From Martinezella lusitana (GTDB taxonomy: Bacteria > Pseudomonadota > Alphaproteobacteria > Rhizobiales > Rhizobiaceae): DNA of 64,000 nucleotides. Position 1 is the first letter of the stretch. Each line of letters starts with the position of its first letter. The DNA lies in NCBI RefSeq assembly GCF_014207095.1, contig NZ_JACHBG010000005.1:186001-250000 (forward strand). The letters run 5' to 3'. The position numbers and the translations under genes are program-made. Shown here piece by piece: positions 45,126-54,257 of this stretch. The notes below the pieces were generated by a model, which worked only from the letters and a program-made list of their open reading frames with translations, had not been told where the DNA came from and did no database searches.

Positions 45126-45650
45126 ATGGAAGTATTGATATCTCTCGTGCTTTCCATCATCGTTTATTGTGTTATCTCATTACTGATCTTCGGTAATATA
45201 TATACCTTCATTGCACTTTCTCTCACATTTGCGGATCGACTTGGCATTCCGTTCGAGGGAATTGTGCTGACCGCAACTGTTGCGTTCGCCACGCTCATAA
45301 CCTCTCGCACGTTCATGCCTTGGCTTGGTGCGGTTTTTCGCCCGCCCGTCTTTCTTGCGGTAGGGATGCTTCTGGGTGTGTTCTCAGTCGGAACCTATGC
45401 AGATTGGAAGAGAAGGGAGGCGATCTTCGAATTTCAGCCGGATCTGGAACTTCAACACTCATTTTTCGATTCCATTCGCGAAGTACCCCGCGAATTTCAG
45501 TTTTACGTCCATTCCGCTGCTCTAAGACATTGCGTGCCATACATCTGGAGCTACAGCCGCATGGCCTTGGTTGAATTGAAGCCAGATGTCGCCGTCAACG
45601 TACTGCCGGCAGACTGGATCGAAAAATGCGGGATCAAACGGACACATTAA
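45126..45650 (+). CDS. Hypothetical membrane protein
   Basis: A 174-aa protein I do not recognise. It has three hydrophobic segments (about residues 2-32, 45-65 and 72-92), then a soluble C-terminal domain of about 80 residues rich in aromatics and charged residues, with two Cys (HCVPYIW near 139 and EKCGIK near 169). Base use is less GC-rich than the neighbours, and the upstream region is AT-rich, which suggests an acquired or fast-evolving gene. It has an iron-box-like promoter 114 bp upstream, so a role in metal stress is possible. Confidence 0.72.
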   Translation: MEVLISLVLSIIVYCVISLLIFGNIYTFIALSLTFADRLGIPFEGIVLTATVAFATLITSRTFMPWLGAVFRPPVFLAVGMLLGVFSVGTYADWKRREAIFEFQPDLELQHSFFDSIREVPREFQFYVHSAALRHCVPYIWSYSRMALVELKPDVAVNVLPADWIEKCGIKRTH

Positions 45651-45707
45651 CTTCGCCACAACTCGGCTGGATATGCCGCACTCACCGCGGATGAGAGACG
45701 CCTCCGG

Positions 45708-45726
45708 CGGCGAATGATATTCGCCG
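45708..45726. promoter_or_regulatory. 8-3-8 inverted repeat CGGCGAAT-GAT-ATTCGCCG
   Basis: A perfect palindrome 58 bp after the membrane-protein gene and 158 bp before the amino-acid binding-protein gene. It could be an operator for the transporter operon or a 3'-end hairpin. There is no T-run. Confidence 0.4.
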
Positions 45727-45883
45727 GCATCTCGTTCTCACCAAAAATCGCCACAACTCCTTCTTTGAGAAAAATATTCGCATTTGCCGCTTTCTTTCGC
45801 AGTTTTCTACGCTTTCTCGATGCGGTATTTCTGCAATGTATGCCGCATTGATCGAAACCGCTCTCAAGAAACGGAAGAAAACG

Positions 45884-46657
45884 ATGAACTGGTTGAAGAC
45901 TGTTGCCGCCGCCGCCCTCGTGCAGGCCGCGCTTCTCGTGCCCGCCCATGCCGGCGACAATCTCAAGGCGATCCAGGCTGCCGGCGTGCTGAAGGTTGGC
46001 ACGGAAGGCACCTATGCGCCCTTCACCTATCATGACGAGAGCGGCAAGCTCACCGGCTTCGATGTCGAGATCGCCGAAGCCATCGCCTCGAAGCTCGGCG
46101 TCAAGGCGCAGTTCCTGGAAGGCAAGTGGGACGGCCTGATCGCCGGCCTCGACGCCAACCGCTACGACACCGTCATCAACGAAGTCGGCGTCACCGATGC
46201 CCGCAAGAAGAAGTATGACTTCTCCGATCCCTACATCGCCTCCAAGGCCGTGCTGATCGTCAAGGAAAGCAACAGCGGCATCAAGGACTTCCCCGATCTG
46301 AAGGGCAAGAAGGCTGCACAGTCGCTGACCAGCAACTTCGGCAAGCTCGCCACCGAGTCCGGCGCCGAACTCGTCGGCACCGATGGCTTCGACCAGTCGA
46401 TCCAGCTCGTGCTGACCGGCCGTGCCGACGCCACGATCAACGACAGCCTCTCCTTCCTCGATTTCAAGAAGCACAAGCCGGATGCGCCGGTGAAAATCGT
46501 CGCACAGCAGGCCAATGCCGATTATTCCGCCGCCATCATCCGCAAGGGCGAGCCAGAACTGCAGGCTGCCATCAACAAGGCGCTGGCCGACATCAAGGCT
46601 GACGGCACCTATGGCAAGATCTCCCAGAAATACTTTGGACAGGACGTTTCGAAGTAA
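45884..46657 (+). CDS. Amino acid ABC transporter substrate-binding protein (cystine-type)
   Basis: A 257-aa secreted binding protein with a signal peptide (MNWLKTVAAAALVQAALLVPAHA, cleavage near residue 23). The mature SBP family 3 fold starts AIQAAGVLKVGTEGTYAPFTYHDESGKLTGFDVEIAEAIA. The DARKKKYDFSDPYI stretch and YFGQD end resemble FliY/TcyJ cystine-binding proteins. Substrate specificity is inferred. It heads an operon with the permease and ATPase genes, with a hairpin after it. Confidence 0.9.
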   Translation: MNWLKTVAAAALVQAALLVPAHAGDNLKAIQAAGVLKVGTEGTYAPFTYHDESGKLTGFDVEIAEAIASKLGVKAQFLEGKWDGLIAGLDANRYDTVINEVGVTDARKKKYDFSDPYIASKAVLIVKESNSGIKDFPDLKGKKAAQSLTSNFGKLATESGAELVGTDGFDQSIQLVLTGRADATINDSLSFLDFKKHKPDAPVKIVAQQANADYSAAIIRKGEPELQAAINKALADIKADGTYGKISQKYFGQDVSK

Positions 46658-46691
46658 GGGGAATAGGCAGAAACGCTAAATTGTGAAAAAG

Positions 46692-46719
46692 ATGCGTCCG
46701 GGGACATCTCCGGACGCAT
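46692..46719 (+). terminator. Intra-operon hairpin after the binding-protein gene
   Basis: A 10-bp stem ATGCGTCCGG (46692-46701) / CCGGACGCAT (46710-46719), followed by TCTCTT. This position is common in ABC operons, where it gives extra binding protein relative to membrane components. Confidence 0.65.
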
Positions 46720-46744
46720 TCTCTTATGGAAAGGTCGCTTCTGC

Positions 46745-47428
46745 GTGGAGCACTGGTTGCAACTGATGTGGGAGTCTTTGGGTACGCTGCTTTGGGCAGG
46801 GCTCGTCTTCACCATCCCGCTCACATTGATCACCTTCATTCTCGGCTTGCTGCTCGGCCTGCTCACGGCCGTGACAAGGCTATTCGGCCCGGCACCGCTG
46901 GTGGCCGTTGCGCGTTTCTATGTCTGGGTCATTCGCGGCACACCGCTCCTGGTGCAGCTCTTCGTGATCTTCTACGGCCTGCCGAGCCTCGGCATCCTGC
47001 TCGATGCGTTCCCGGCCGCCGTGATCGGCTTTACGCTCAGCGTCGGAGCCTATACGTCCGAAATCATCCGTGCCGTCATCTCCTCCGTACCGAAGGGCCA
47101 GTGGGAAGCCGCCTATTCGATCGGCATGAACTGGCGCCAGGCCATGAGCCGCACCATCCTGCCGCAGGCAGCCCGAGTCGCTGTGCCACCGCTGTCGAAC
47201 ACCTTCATCTCGCTGGTCAAGGATACCTCGCTCGCCGCCGCAATCACCGTGCCGGAGCTGTTCCAGGCCGCACAACGCATCGTGGCGACGACCTATGAGC
47301 CGCTGATCCTCTATATCGAGGCCGCCATCATCTATCTCGTGCTCAGCACCTTCCTGTCGACGCTGCAGGGCTACCTCGAACGCCGCTTCGCCCGCTCCGG
47401 CGGCACGCTAGAGGAGGCAAGGACATGA
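46745..47428 (+). CDS. Amino acid ABC transporter permease
   Basis: A 227-aa His/Glu/Gln-type permease with five hydrophobic helices, VIRGTPLLVQLFVIFYGLPSLGI near residue 60, and the EAA loop IPKGQWEAAYSIGMNWRQAMSRTILPQAAR-like segment near 120-150. It starts with GTG and overlaps the ATPase gene start (ATGA). Together with the neighbours it forms a TcyABC/YecS-like importer. Confidence 0.9.
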   Translation: MEHWLQLMWESLGTLLWAGLVFTIPLTLITFILGLLLGLLTAVTRLFGPAPLVAVARFYVWVIRGTPLLVQLFVIFYGLPSLGILLDAFPAAVIGFTLSVGAYTSEIIRAVISSVPKGQWEAAYSIGMNWRQAMSRTILPQAARVAVPPLSNTFISLVKDTSLAAAITVPELFQAAQRIVATTYEPLILYIEAAIIYLVLSTFLSTLQGYLERRFARSGGTLEEART

Positions 47429-48186
47429 TCGAGCTGTCGCATATCGAAAAACGCTTCGGTGACAACGTCATCCTGAAAGATATCAGCCTCGTCTTTCCCG
47501 AAGGCACGGTGACGGCGCTCGTCGGTCCCTCGGGAGGCGGCAAGAGCACACTGCTGCGTTGCATCAACCTACTGGAGATCCCAACCGCCGGAACGGTCCG
47601 CATCGGCGATGAGGCAGCCACCTTCCAGCCGGGCAAGAAGCCTGCTTGGCCTGAAATCCAGAAGATCCGCCGCCAGACCGGCATGGTTTTCCAGAATTTC
47701 CAGCTCTTTCCGCATCAAACCGCGATCCAAAATGTCATGGAGGGCCTGACGACCGTGCTGCGCTGGCCGGCCGACAAGGCGCGCGCCCGCGCCGTGGAAC
47801 TTTTGACCAAGGTCGGCATGGCGCACAAGATGGATGCCTGGCCCTCGACGCTCTCTGGCGGCCAGCAGCAGCGCGTCGCCATCGCCCGTGCCCTTGCTCC
47901 CACGCCGCGCGTGCTGCTCTGCGACGAACCGACCTCGGCGCTCGATCCGGAACTGGCGGCTGAGGTGGTCGACGTTCTCGGCAAGCTCGCCAGCGAAGGC
48001 ACCACCATGGTCATGGCAACACATGATCTGCGCCTCGCCTCGAAGATCGCCAACAACGTCGTCTTCCTGGAAGCGGGCAGCATCGTCGAGACCGGCTCCT
48101 CGCGCAACATTTTCGGCGCGCCGGCGCAGGAGCGGACCAAGCAGTTCATCTCGACGCTGAATGCCGGCCACAGCTACGACATCTAG
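47425..48186 (+). CDS. Amino acid ABC transporter ATP-binding protein
   Basis: A 253-aa ABC ATPase of the polar amino acid family. Walker A is GPSGGGKST (about residue 35), the Q-loop region is GMVFQNFQLFPHQT, the signature is LSGGQQQRVAIARAL and Walker B is VLLCDEPTSALD. GAGGAGG is well placed before the ATG, which overlaps the permease stop. It is the last gene of the operon before a terminator. Confidence 0.93.
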   Translation: MIELSHIEKRFGDNVILKDISLVFPEGTVTALVGPSGGGKSTLLRCINLLEIPTAGTVRIGDEAATFQPGKKPAWPEIQKIRRQTGMVFQNFQLFPHQTAIQNVMEGLTTVLRWPADKARARAVELLTKVGMAHKMDAWPSTLSGGQQQRVAIARALAPTPRVLLCDEPTSALDPELAAEVVDVLGKLASEGTTMVMATHDLRLASKIANNVVFLEAGSIVETGSSRNIFGAPAQERTKQFISTLNAGHSYDI

Positions 48187-48218
48187 TATCGCCCATTAGA
48201 GTGCTGGCTCCGGAGAAT

Positions 48219-48248
48219 AAGCCGCGCATTGACCATGCGCGGCTTTCC
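48219..48248 (+). terminator. Rho-independent terminator of the amino-acid ABC operon
   Basis: Perfect 11-bp stem AAGCCGCGCAT (48219-48229) / ATGCGCGGCTT (48235-48245), ending TTTCC. Confidence 0.85.
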
Positions 48249-48260
48249 GTTTAGCTCTAA

Positions 48261-48377
48261 TGCCCATGAACACGGCATTGGTTCTCGTAGTGGTAGGAAG
48301 GCGCATGGGCAGGATGGTGTAACCATCCGGCGAAAGCACCCATGTGCGGTAAGCAGGCTCCTGACGGGGCCTTTTTT
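48261..48377 (+). ncRNA. Candidate attenuator/riboswitch-like leader
   Basis: Three segments can pair in two exclusive ways. A is TGCCCATG (48261-48268). B is CATGGGCA (48304-48311), part of GCGCATGGG from 48301. C is CCCATGTGC (48339-48347). A:B gives 8 perfect pairs. B:C gives 9 pairs with one G:U and encloses the hairpin GGATGG-TGTAA-CCATCC (48312-48328). Downstream GGCTCC (48356-48361) / GGGGCC (48366-48371) with TTTTTT forms a terminator, 70 bp before the MFS start. It matches no riboswitch class I can recall. Confidence 0.55.
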
Positions 48378-48446
48378 ATTGCCCGAAATCCGGGCGGCGC
48401 CTCGTCAGATCTCCCTCAACCTTCCACCTGGACGACGGACAAGGCC

Positions 48447-49694
48447 ATGACGCGCACCGAAAGCCGCATCGACCATTCATCCAAGCAAGCCGTCGACGAC
48501 CCGACCAAGGCAAGAGCCGCCGCGCAGCCGCGGCTGACGACCCTCATCCTGCTTTCCGCCCTCGCTGTGTTGCCGGTCAACATGATCTTGCCATCGCTTC
48601 CAAAAATATCGGCAGCATTCCATGCCGACTTCGCCCTCGTGAACCTCTCGGTCGCCGGCTTCTCCATTGTCACCGCGTTCCTGGAAGCCATCGGCGGCGC
48701 GATATCGGACCGTTTTGGCCGTCGGCCAGTTGTCCTGACGGCGCTCTCGGTCTTCATCGTCGCATCGATCGGCTGCATTCTCGCTCCGAGTATAGGCATC
48801 TTCCTGTTATGCCGCATGATGCAGGCGTGCATCGGTCCTTGCTACTCCGTGGCGCTCGTCATCATCAAAGAGACATCAAGCGATCGGGAGGCAGCCAGCA
48901 AATTCGGCTATCTCGCCATGGGATGGGCACTGGCACCGATGGTCGGCCCGCTGTTCGGTGGCACGCTGGACCAGCTTTTCGGCTGGCAGGCAAGCTTCGT
49001 CGTTCTCGCAATCCTCGGCATTGCTGCCTTTCTTCTGTCCCTGCGCGAACTGAAAGGATCGAGGCCGCCATTGTCGGGAATGGGCAGCAACTATCTTGCC
49101 TCCTATGGGCTGCTTCTGCGCTCAGCGCGGTTCTGGGCCTATACGCTCTGCATGGCCTGCTCGATGGGTGTGCTGTATGTCTTCCTTGGTGGAGCACCGC
49201 TCACAATCGGCGACACACTCGATGACTCGAGCGCCAAGCTCGGATTTTACATGGGCCTCGTTCCCGCTGGCTTCATCCTTGGCAGCTACCTGGCTGGCCG
49301 CTATGCAGCAAGAATCCGGATCGGCATGATCCTGGTCACTGCCCGGCTTCTGACCTGCATCGGCCTGGCGACCGGGCTCGCTTTGTCGCTGTCGGGCGCG
49401 ACGCATGTTCTGGCGCTCTTCGGCCCCTGCATCTTCATCGGCATCGGCAACGGGCTGACCATGCCGGCCGCCAATAGCGGCGCGATGTCGGTGCGATCAG
49501 ATACGGTCGGGACAGCTGCGGGGCTTGCCGCCGCCATGCGGATATCGGGTGGCGCGCTCATAGGCTCCATTGCAGGATTGTTCCTCGAACGATCGCCGAT
49601 GATCCATACCCTGTTCGCCCTGATGCTAATTTCAGCCTTGCTCGCACTGCTGGCTGCATTCTGGGCCGCCATCATCGAAAAACGGGTTAGCTGA
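48447..49694 (+). CDS. MFS multidrug transporter, Bcr/CflA (DHA1) family
   Basis: A 415-aa protein with 12 helices. Family features are LPVNMILPSLPKISAAFHADFALVNLSVAGFSIVTAF in TM1, motif A GAISDRFGRRPVVLTAL (about residues 85-101) and a motif-C-like stretch GWALAPMVGPLFGGTLDQLFGWQASF (about 155-180). A hydrophilic N-terminal extension of about 30 residues precedes TM1. The frame is open back to 48342, but that part overlaps the structured leader. I chose the ATG at 48447. Its expression is likely controlled by the leader's terminator. Confidence 0.87.
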   Translation: MTRTESRIDHSSKQAVDDPTKARAAAQPRLTTLILLSALAVLPVNMILPSLPKISAAFHADFALVNLSVAGFSIVTAFLEAIGGAISDRFGRRPVVLTALSVFIVASIGCILAPSIGIFLLCRMMQACIGPCYSVALVIIKETSSDREAASKFGYLAMGWALAPMVGPLFGGTLDQLFGWQASFVVLAILGIAAFLLSLRELKGSRPPLSGMGSNYLASYGLLLRSARFWAYTLCMACSMGVLYVFLGGAPLTIGDTLDDSSAKLGFYMGLVPAGFILGSYLAGRYAARIRIGMILVTARLLTCIGLATGLALSLSGATHVLALFGPCIFIGIGNGLTMPAANSGAMSVRSDTVGTAAGLAAAMRISGGALIGSIAGLFLERSPMIHTLFALMLISALLALLAAFWAAIIEKRVS

Positions 49695-49780
49695 CGCACA
49701 ACTCTAGGCGCACGCTCCGACGCGCTTACTCATGAACGAGAGGAGCATCGTTGATGCGGCCCCTCGCGATCAAGGATATA

Positions 49781-50602
49781 TCAAACTGGCAGAAGCCTAT
49801 AGCCCGGTGTTTCCCGCACCACCCGGCCGAAGCCGGTGATATGGCCGCCGGCAACGATCCAGCCTTCGCGCGCAGCATCCTCCAGAGCGGCCATGCGGGT
49901 TCCAACCGCCTGCGCGGGACCGAGATCATAGGCCAGTCCGATCTTCGGATCGCCGGGCTGCAGATCCCCCAGATGCAAGGTATCGCCCCAGAGAAGCAGG
50001 GAACGGTCGTTGCCGCGAAGCAGATAGCCGATATGGCCGGGCGTGTGACCCGGCAGCGGATGCATCTCTATGCCCGGCAGCACTTCGCCTGCCCCGATCC
50101 GCCTTATGCGCGGCCCGTAGACGCGTAGCAGCTGCTCGGCAATCTTGAAGCCACCGCGTCTCGCTTCCGGCAGAGCCTCTCGTTCGGCCGGATCGGTGAA
50201 AAAGGCCATATCGCGCTCCGATACGAACACGTCTGCATGAGGGAAATATGCCTCGTCACCATCGAACAAACCGAGCGCATGATCGCCATGGATATGGGTG
50301 AGCAAGACACCCCGGATTTCATCCGGCGAGACACCCACGTCACGCAGTGCTGCGCGCGCATGGCCGTATTTCGGCCCCCACGACGTGCCCGTACCCGCAT
50401 CGACGAGAAAGACACCGGCAGGTCCGCGCAGCAGGAAGCAGTTCACATCGACCCGAAGCGTCGGCTTGCCCCAGTTTGCGATTGCGTGCTGCCGAGCGAC
50501 ATCACCATCCGCGTGGATCAACACGTCCGCCGGCGCCTCGAAGAGGCCGTCAAGCAGAAGCGTAACGTCGTACTGCCCGACATGCAGGGAATGATTGGTC
50601 AT
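49781..50602 (-). CDS. Metallo-beta-lactamase fold hydrolase
   Basis: A 273-aa MBL-fold enzyme. Metal ligands are in LLTHIHGDHALGLFDG (HxHxDH, about residues 104-110), PLPGHTPGHIGY (His near 188) and LLLWGDTLHLGD (bridging Asp near 208), with a C-terminal AGGHITGFG His. It resembles the group of MBL hydrolases that includes quorum-quenching lactonases, but also many of unknown substrate. No signal peptide is present, so it is cytoplasmic. It lies downstream of pyc across a terminator. Confidence 0.86.
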   Translation of the reverse strand: MTNHSLHVGQYDVTLLLDGLFEAPADVLIHADGDVARQHAIANWGKPTLRVDVNCFLLRGPAGVFLVDAGTGTSWGPKYGHARAALRDVGVSPDEIRGVLLTHIHGDHALGLFDGDEAYFPHADVFVSERDMAFFTDPAEREALPEARRGGFKIAEQLLRVYGPRIRRIGAGEVLPGIEMHPLPGHTPGHIGYLLRGNDRSLLLWGDTLHLGDLQPGDPKIGLAYDLGPAQAVGTRMAALEDAAREGWIVAGGHITGFGRVVRETPGYRLLPV

Positions 50603-50631
50603 GACTGGCTCCGCCTGAGATTTGCAAAAGA

Positions 50632-50662
50632 GAAAGGGGCGGATCAGTGAGCCGCCCCTTTC
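50632..50662. terminator. Terminator between pyc and the MBL gene
   Basis: GAAAGGGGCGG (50632-50642) / CCGCCCCTTTC (50652-50662), a perfect 11-bp stem, 19 bp past the pyc stop. A-rich on the left side, so on the minus strand it is followed by CTTTTGC. Confidence 0.75.
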
Positions 50663-50680
50663 CTCTGTTCTTACCTATGC

Positions 50681-53600
50681 TCAGGCGCCGTAGACGACAA
50701 GCAGATCCTTGGCGTCGATCTGGTCGCCGGCGCGCACCAGCACCTCGGAGATCGTGCCGTCCTTTTCGGCGTGCAGCGCCGTCTCCATCTTCATGGCTTC
50801 GATCGAAACCAGCACGTCGCCGGCCTTGATCGCCTGGCCGGGCGAGACGAAGACGGTGGAGATGACGCCCGGCATCGGCGCGCCGACATGGGCCGCGTTG
50901 CCGACATCGGCCTTGCGGCGAACAGCGCTGCCGGAAGCGCCATGGGCACGATCCGGTACCTTGATGCGGCGCGGCTGGCCGTTGAGTTCGAAGAACACAG
51001 TCACCATGCCCTTCTCGTCAGTCGCGGTCATTGCCTGGTTGACGATGACGAGGGTCTTGCCCTTCTCGATTTCGGCAAAGAGCTCGTCGCCTTCCTTGAG
51101 GCCGTAGAAATAAGCCGGTGTCGGCAGCACCGAGACCGGACCATAGGTGTCGGCCGCAAGTGCATAGTCGGTGAAAACCTTCGGATACATCAGGTAGGAG
51201 GCGAACTCGAAATCGTCGACCTTGCGCTCGAGCTTGGTCTCGATGACCTTGCGCTCGGCATCAAGATCGGCTTCGGCGAGCAGCGAGCCGGGACGGACGG
51301 TATAGGGCTTGTCGCCCTTCAGCGCCTTCTTCTGCAGCGCTGCCGGCCATCCGGACGGCGGTTGGCCGAGATCGCCCTTCAGCATGGAAACGACCGAATC
51401 CGGAAAGGCGATATCCTTGGCCGGGTTTTCGACATCGGCAACCGTCAGATCCTGGCTCACCATCATTAGTGCCATGTCGCCGACAACCTTGGAGGACGGC
51501 GTCACCTTGACGATATCGCCGAACATCTGGTTGGCGTCGGCATAGGCCTGCGCCACCTGGTGCCAGCGGGTCTCAAGACCGAGCGAGCGGGCCTGCTCCT
51601 TGAGGTTGGTGAACTGTCCGCCCGGCATTTCGTGCAGATAAACCTCCGAAGCCGGTCCCTTGAGGTCGCTTTCGAAGGCGGCATACTGGTGGCGAACGGC
51701 TTCCCAATAGAAGGAGATGCGGCGGATCCATTCGGGATCGAGGCCCGGATCGCGCTCGGAGCCTTTGAGGGCTTCGACGATCGAGCCGAGGCAAGGCTGC
51801 GAGGTATTGCCCGAAAGCGCATCCATCGCCGCATCCACGGCGTCGACGCCGGCATCGACCGCAGCCAGCACGGTTGCGGCTGCAATGCCCGAGGTATCAT
51901 GCGTGTGGAAGTGGATCGGCAGTCCCGTTGCCTCGCGCAGCGCCTTGAACAGCACCTTGGCAGCCGCCGGCTTCAACAAGCCGGCCATGTCCTTCAGCGC
52001 GATGATATGGGCGCCTGCCTTTTCCAGCTCGACGGCGAGATCGGTATAATATTTCAGATCATATTTCGGGCGGGCGGAGTTGAGGATGTCGCCGGTGTAG
52101 CAGATCGCCGCCTCGCAGAGCTTGTTCTCCTCGGCAACCGCATCCATCGACACGCGCATGTTCTCGACCCAGTTCAGGCAGTCGAAGACGCGGAAGAGGT
52201 CGACGCCGCCTTGGGCCGCCTGGCGGACGAAATATTTCACGACGTTGTCGGGATAGTTCGTATAGCCGACGCCGTTGGCGCCGCGCAGCAGCATCTGGAG
52301 AAGCAGGTTCGGCGCACTCTCGCGGATCAGCGACAGACGCTCCCACGGGTCTTCCGTGAGGAAGCGCATGGAAACGTCGAAGGTGGCGCCGCCCCAGCAT
52401 TCCAGCGACAGGAGCTGCGGCAAAGCGCGCGCATAGGTGCCGGCAACGCCGGCGATGTCATAGGTGCGCATGCGGGTCGCGAGCAGCGACTGATGGCCGT
52501 CGCGCATCGTCGTATCGGTCATCAGCACGCGCTTTTCGTTGCGCATCCATTCGGCGAATTTCTGCGGTCCGAGCTTGTCCAGCAGCTGTTTGGTGCCATC
52601 CGGAACAGCGCTATCGATATAGGGCACCACCGGCTGGGCAGCCTTGGGCGACGGCGCGGGACGGCCGCGCGCTTCGGGATGGCCATTGACGGTGACATCG
52701 GCAAGATAGGTCAGGAGCTTGGTGGCGCGGTCCTGGCGCTTGACCTGCTGGAACAGCTCCGGCGTCGTATCGATGAACCGCGTCGTATAGCTGTTGTCGC
52801 GGAACTTCGGGTGCGTGATGATCGCTTCGAGGAAGGTAAGGTTGGTTGCAACGCCGCGGATGCGGAATTCGCGCAGCGCACGGTCCATGCGGGCGATCGC
52901 CTCCTGCGGGTTCGGCGCCCAGGCCGTCACCTTCACCAGCAGCGGATCGTAGTAGCGGGTGATGATCGCGCCGGTATAGGAGGTGCCGCCGTCGAGGCGG
53001 ATACCGAAGCCCGAGGCCGAACGATAGGCGGTGATGCGGCCGTAATCCGGGATGAAATTGTGCTCCGGATCCTCGGTCGTCACACGGCACTGCAGCGCAT
53101 GGCCGTTGAGGCGGATGTCTTCCTGCTTCGGAACACCCGATTCCGGCGTGCCGATGGCGAAGCCGTCGAGGATATGGATCTGCGCCTTGACGATATCAAT
53201 GCCGGTGACGACTTCGGTCACGGTATGCTCGACCTGGATGCGCGGATTGACTTCGATGAAGTAGAATTTGCCGGTATCGGCATCCATCAGATATTCGACG
53301 GTGCCGGCGCCGACGTAATTCGTGGCTTCGGCGATCTTCAGCGAATAAGCGGCCAATTCCTGGCGCTGCGCCTCGGTGAGATAGGGCGCCGGCGCGCGCT
53401 CTACGACCTTCTGGTTACGGCGCTGAACCGAACAGTCGCGCTCGAACAGGTGCACGACGTTGCCGTGCGTATCGCCCAGGACCTGACTTTCGACGTGGCG
53501 GGCGCGCTCGACGAGCTTCTCAAGATAGACTTCGTCCTTGCCGAAGGCGGCCTTGGCTTCGCGCTTGGCCTCCGTCACTTCCTTGGCAAGATCGGCCTCG

Positions 53601-54142
53601 GAGCGGATGACGCGCATGCCGCGACCGCCGCCGCCCCAGGAGGCCTTGAGCATCACCGGATAGCCGATTTCCTCGGCCATGCGGGCAACTTCCTTCATAT
53701 CCTCGGGCAGCGGCTCGGTTGCCGGCACGACCGGCACGCCGACCGAGATCGCCAGATTGCGCGCCGCGACCTTGTTGCCGAGCTGGCGCATCGTGTCGGC
53801 GCGCGGGCCGATGAAGATGATGCCGGCGGCATCGCAGGCATCGACGAATTCGGGGCTTTCCGACAGCAGGCCGTAGCCGGGATGGATGGCATCGGCGCCG
53901 GAAAGCTTGGCGACGCGGATGACTTCCTCGATCGACAGATAGCTCTCGATCGGTCCGAGATCGCGGGCAAGATGCGGGCCGCGGCCGACCTGATAGCTTT
54001 CGTCCGCTTTAAAGCGATGCAGCGCGAGTTTGTCTTCCTCGGCCCAGATGGCCACCGTTTTTATGCCAAGCTCGTTGGCGGCGCGGAATACGCGAATGGC
54101 GATTTCGGAACGGTTGGCTACCAGGATCTTGGAAATAGGCAA
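50681..54142 (-). CDS. pyc: Pyruvate carboxylase
   Basis: A 1153-aa biotin enzyme making oxaloacetate from pyruvate, bicarbonate and ATP. Domains in order: biotin carboxylase (residues 1-460; ATP-grasp loop KASWGGGGRGM, carboxylase motif FIEVNPRIQVEHTVTE), carboxyltransferase (about 530-1000; DTTMRDGHQSLLATRMRT; the biotin-accepting Lys region) and the biotinyl carrier domain with AMKMET near the C-terminus (Lys of MKM). The frame opens at an ATG at 54181, but the best start is TTG at 54142 with GAGGAG 6 nt upstream. This gives LPISKILVANRSEIA, the N-terminus known for R. etli Pyc. Confidence 0.97.
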   Translation of the reverse strand: MPISKILVANRSEIAIRVFRAANELGIKTVAIWAEEDKLALHRFKADESYQVGRGPHLARDLGPIESYLSIEEVIRVAKLSGADAIHPGYGLLSESPEFVDACDAAGIIFIGPRADTMRQLGNKVAARNLAISVGVPVVPATEPLPEDMKEVARMAEEIGYPVMLKASWGGGGRGMRVIRSEADLAKEVTEAKREAKAAFGKDEVYLEKLVERARHVESQVLGDTHGNVVHLFERDCSVQRRNQKVVERAPAPYLTEAQRQELAAYSLKIAEATNYVGAGTVEYLMDADTGKFYFIEVNPRIQVEHTVTEVVTGIDIVKAQIHILDGFAIGTPESGVPKQEDIRLNGHALQCRVTTEDPEHNFIPDYGRITAYRSASGFGIRLDGGTSYTGAIITRYYDPLLVKVTAWAPNPQEAIARMDRALREFRIRGVATNLTFLEAIITHPKFRDNSYTTRFIDTTPELFQQVKRQDRATKLLTYLADVTVNGHPEARGRPAPSPKAAQPVVPYIDSAVPDGTKQLLDKLGPQKFAEWMRNEKRVLMTDTTMRDGHQSLLATRMRTYDIAGVAGTYARALPQLLSLECWGGATFDVSMRFLTEDPWERLSLIRESAPNLLLQMLLRGANGVGYTNYPDNVVKYFVRQAAQGGVDLFRVFDCLNWVENMRVSMDAVAEENKLCEAAICYTGDILNSARPKYDLKYYTDLAVELEKAGAHIIALKDMAGLLKPAAAKVLFKALREATGLPIHFHTHDTSGIAAATVLAAVDAGVDAVDAAMDALSGNTSQPCLGSIVEALKGSERDPGLDPEWIRRISFYWEAVRHQYAAFESDLKGPASEVYLHEMPGGQFTNLKEQARSLGLETRWHQVAQAYADANQMFGDIVKVTPSSKVVGDMALMMVSQDLTVADVENPAKDIAFPDSVVSMLKGDLGQPPSGWPAALQKKALKGDKPYTVRPGSLLAEADLDAERKVIETKLERKVDDFEFASYLMYPKVFTDYALAADTYGPVSVLPTPAYFYGLKEGDELFAEIEKGKTLVIVNQAMTATDEKGMVTVFFELNGQPRRIKVPDRAHGASGSAVRRKADVGNAAHVGAPMPGVISTVFVSPGQAIKAGDVLVSIEAMKMETALHAEKDGTISEVLVRAGDQIDAKDLLVVYGA

Positions 54143-54257
54143 TGCAGTCTCCTCACGGCATCGGAACGGGCAATGCTGCACCCGCGAAGAAAATTCTTAA
54201 CTTCTTGTCACAAGAAGTGTCAATTTCTCCGATCGTCGGAAATCGAAATTATTGCCG

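Noticed and set aside
48261..48377. Guanidine, TPP, SAM or fluoride riboswitch
   Set aside because: None of the conserved loops I know for these classes could be placed. Kept as an unclassified candidate attenuator.
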